Below, piece by piece: positions 62,123-64,000 of a stretch of DNA of 64,000 nt. Position numbers and translations under genes: made by a program. Origin of the DNA: Cyanothece sp. BG0011 (lineage in GTDB: Bacteria; Cyanobacteriota; Cyanobacteriia; Cyanobacteriales; Microcystaceae); assembly GCF_003013815.1 (NCBI RefSeq), contig NZ_PRLH01000183.1:1-64000 (forward strand), written 5' to 3'. Positions within the stretch are counted from its first letter, which is position 1; each line of letters begins with the position of its first letter. The notes beneath the pieces were generated by a model. That model had not been told where the DNA came from. It worked only from the letters and a program-made list of their open reading frames with translations, and did no database searches.

Positions 62123-62749
62123 CTATACTTCTGATGATTTAGAAGCAGACAATTCTCGTGATTCTAATTCGCTCAAACGTTCAGGTAACTGTAACGAAGT
62201 TACAATACCATCTTCTGTGGGCAAAGTATCAGGAATAAAGTCACGACGGGCTAAAACGATCGCTCCTACCATAGCCATTAATAAGAGAACAGAAGCTAAC
62301 TCAAAGGGTAAAAGAAAATCACTAAAGAAATGTTTCCCAATTTCGACAACTGTATTTTCAATTAATCCAGGAGCATTACTTTCTAAAGTCCAAGGGGTAA
62401 TTAAAACCATCGTTGCCAATAAAGCAAAGAGTCCCCCACAAACTAACGCTGTTGCACCTCTTTTAACCCAGCGTCCGGGTAAGTTTGCATAATCTTGTTT
62501 TTTATTGACCAACATAATAGCAAACAAGATTAAAACGTTGACTGCACCTACATAAATTAACACCTGGGCAGCCGCCACAAAATCAGCATTCAATAAAACA
62601 TAAATCCCTGAAATACTGATAAAGACACCACCCAATAAGAAGGCAGAATAAACAATATTTTCCAATAACACCACACCCAAAGCCGCAATAATCACTAAGG
62701 CTGCTAAGATGGCAAACGAAATAACTTGAACTCCCTCAGCTAAATTCAC
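62123..62749 (-). CDS. ndhG: NAD(P)H-quinone oxidoreductase subunit 6
   Basis: Membrane subunit (NuoJ homologue) of NDH-1, 208 residues. Five helices, including VVLLENIVYSAFLLGGVFIS, AAQVLIYVGAVNVLILFAIM with the pi-bulge helix pattern, and MAMVGAIVLARRDF at the end of the membrane part. The C-terminal tail (LQLPERLSELESRELSASKS) is polar. Spacing to ndhI is 86 bases. Confidence 0.97.
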   Translation of the reverse strand: MNLAEGVQVISFAILAALVIIAALGVVLLENIVYSAFLLGGVFISISGIYVLLNADFVAAAQVLIYVGAVNVLILFAIMLVNKKQDYANLPGRWVKRGATALVCGGLFALLATMVLITPWTLESNAPGLIENTVVEIGKHFFSDFLLPFELASVLLLMAMVGAIVLARRDFIPDTLPTEDGIVTSLQLPERLSELESRELSASKSSEV

Positions 62750-62835
62750 GTTGATTGATACTCCTTTTCTTACTTAATCGTTGAGAGTAGAATAGTTGAT
62801 GGAAAATTAATCTTTTCTCACCAACTATCCTTAGT

Positions 62836-63426
62836 TTAGGAAGACGCTTCTGCTTCTTCGATGATTTCTTCAGGGCGTTTACCCGCTCGCTGAGAGCCTT
62901 CCGGTAAATCATGGGGACTGATCACCCCTTTAGGTAAATAACCTAACTCTCGTAAAGGCGTTACCATTGGGTCTTGAGTGACTTTATAAGGTAACCGTCC
63001 CAAGGCCACGTTATCGTAATTGAGTTCATGGCGATCGTAGGCCGCGAGTTCATATTCTTCGGTCATGGATAAACAATTAGTGGGACAATATTCCACACAA
63101 TTACCGCAGAAGATACAAACCCCGAAATCAATACTATAGTGTTTGAGTTCTTTCTTTTTCGCGTCCTTATTAAATTCCCAATCCACCACAGGCAGATTAA
63201 TGGGACAAACACGGACACACACTTCACAAGCAATACACTTGTCAAATTCAAAGTGAATTCTACCCCGATATCGTTCTGAGGGAATCAACTTTTCGTAAGG
63301 ATATTGGACTGTGACGGGACGACGACGCATATGATCGAAGGTTACGGATAACCCTTGACCGATATATTTGGCCGCTTCTACTGTACCTTTGGCGTAATCG
63401 CCCACTTGTTTGAGAATGCTAAACAT
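62836..63426 (-). CDS. ndhI: NAD(P)H-quinone oxidoreductase subunit I (two 4Fe-4S clusters)
   Basis: Peripheral-arm subunit that carries electrons from ferredoxin towards plastoquinone. Two complete [4Fe-4S] motifs are visible: [16 protein letters not shown] and [17 protein letters not shown]. The N-terminus ([20 protein letters not shown]) is the usual amphipathic anchor. 196 residues, normal for cyanobacteria. ndhA lies 33 bases upstream. Confidence 0.97.
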   Translation of the reverse strand: MFSILKQVGDYAKGTVEAAKYIGQGLSVTFDHMRRRPVTVQYPYEKLIPSERYRGRIHFEFDKCIACEVCVRVCPINLPVVDWEFNKDAKKKELKHYSIDFGVCIFCGNCVEYCPTNCLSMTEEYELAAYDRHELNYDNVALGRLPYKVTQDPMVTPLRELGYLPKGVISPHDLPEGSQRAGKRPEEIIEEAEASS

Positions 63427-63459
63427 GATTGGTCTTCCCTATTGTGTTAACAAACAATA

Positions 63460-64000
63460 TTAACCGCCGAATGCCATGGGAAAGGCTAATTTCAAGGCAG
63501 CCGTTAATAAGAGATTCACCAGAGAGACAGGTAAGAGGAATTTCCAGCCCAAGTCTAATAATTGGTCAATGCGGACACGGGGAACGGTCCACCGCATGAG
63601 AATCGCAATAAACACCAAGAAATAGGCTTTCAATACAGTCATGGTAATGCCTAAAGAGGCAGTAATGACCTGTAACCAAGAACTGTCTTCACTCACCCCT
63701 AACCATCCGGCTAACTTATCTAAGGGAACAGGAAACTCCCACCCCCCTAAGTATAGGATGGCAAAAACCAGAGCAGATAACACTAAGTTGACGTAAGACC
63801 CGAGATAAAAAAGGGCAAATTTCATGCCAGCGTATTCGGTTTGATAGCCGGCGACGATTTCCTCTTCTGCTTCAGGTAAGTCAAAGGGTAGGCGTTCACA
63901 TTCAGCTAAAGCAGCGATCCAAAAGATGAAAAAGCCCACCGGTTGTCGCCAAATATTCCAGCCTAAAATACCGTATCCTGATTGTTGTTCAACGATGTCG
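63460..64000 (-). CDS. ndhA: NAD(P)H-quinone oxidoreductase subunit 1, 5' part cut by window edge
   Basis: Membrane subunit (NuoH homologue) at the joint of the peripheral and membrane arms, near the quinone site. The frame is open to the window's right edge, so the first half of the gene lies outside. The visible C-terminal part has [20 protein letters not shown] and [20 protein letters not shown], the most conserved NdhA segment, then [20 protein letters not shown] and [20 protein letters not shown]. It is the first of four genes in the row and is probably co-transcribed with ndhI, ndhG and ndhE. Confidence 0.96.
   Translation of the reverse strand, partial: DIVEQQSGYGILGWNIWRQPVGFFIFWIAALAECERLPFDLPEAEEEIVAGYQTEYAGMKFALFYLGSYVNLVLSALVFAILYLGGWEFPVPLDKLAGWLGVSEDSSWLQVITASLGITMTVLKAYFLVFIAILMRWTVPRVRIDQLLDLGWKFLLPVSLVNLLLTAALKLAFPMAFGG

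Noticed and set aside
1-64000. tRNA genes
   Set aside because: Intergenic regions were read for the T-arm pattern GGTTCRANNCC on both strands and none was found with a matching acceptor stem; a dedicated scan could still find one.

Overview
The window reads as chromosome of a unicellular cyanobacterium of the Crocosphaera/Cyanothece type. The basis is a low-GC base composition, frequent HIP1 octamers (GCGATCGC, for example near 895, 2117, 5795, 13456 and 14759), cyanobacterial gene sets (ndhA-I-G-E, pdhB-secD-secF, GUN4, TIGR02587/TIGR02588, the cysR/sbpA sulfate locus) and many G/C-rich palindromic repeats between genes. The genus is inferred, not proven. No rRNA or tRNA gene was recognised. 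Both edges cut genes: mrp on the left and ndhA on the right.

Left part (1-31 kb): mrp and rodA; a sulfate-uptake locus with a divergent CRP-type regulator (cysR-like), lipoprotein SbpA, a NIL-domain protein and CysT-CysW-CysA; an amino-acid ABC ATPase; fmt; a cobalamin riboswitch ahead of a HupE-type metal permease; a membrane C39-like peptidase with a tiny ORF sharing its C-terminus; recA with a near-consensus SOS box; and cobyrinate amidation (cobB/cbiA). Between cobB and a RelE-type toxin-antitoxin pair lies a strongly folded, apparently non-coding RNA with an IscB/IsrB-type (HEARO) look. Then come secF-secD-pdhB, two DUF2382 stress proteins, a glycosyltransferase, pdxH, an MscS channel fused to a cyclic-nucleotide-binding domain, a CIRCE-like operator before an unknown gene, an M48 protease, and a copper pair (multicopper oxidase and DUF411).

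Middle (31-39 kb): an orphan CRISPR array of 12 repeats with no cas gene in view, trmB, a phosphoesterase, and a wrecked gene. That gene encodes a protein with pre-peptidase-like repeats and has been split by a TnpB element next to a group II intron that has lost its 5' half and the centre of its reverse transcriptase.

Right part (39-64 kb): an apparent stress island (TIGR02588, DUF1206, FAD-Rieske oxidoreductase, TIGR02587, baeRF-like); a GUN4-domain pair; an arsenic methylation/arsenosugar set (ArsM, ArsS, TVP38); two FAD oxidoreductases in tandem with a glutaminase; mgtE; ppx/gppA; a divergent phosphoketolase/transketolase-like enzyme; remnants of a GmrSD-type nuclease and a helix-turn-helix gene; and the NDH-1 genes.

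The strongest candidates for something little described are the folded RNA at 15.44-15.59 kb, the CIRCE-controlled unknown gene at 25.9 kb, the FAD-FAD-glutaminase cluster, and the habit of palindromic repeats of inserting in frame into genes such as cobB and tnpB.
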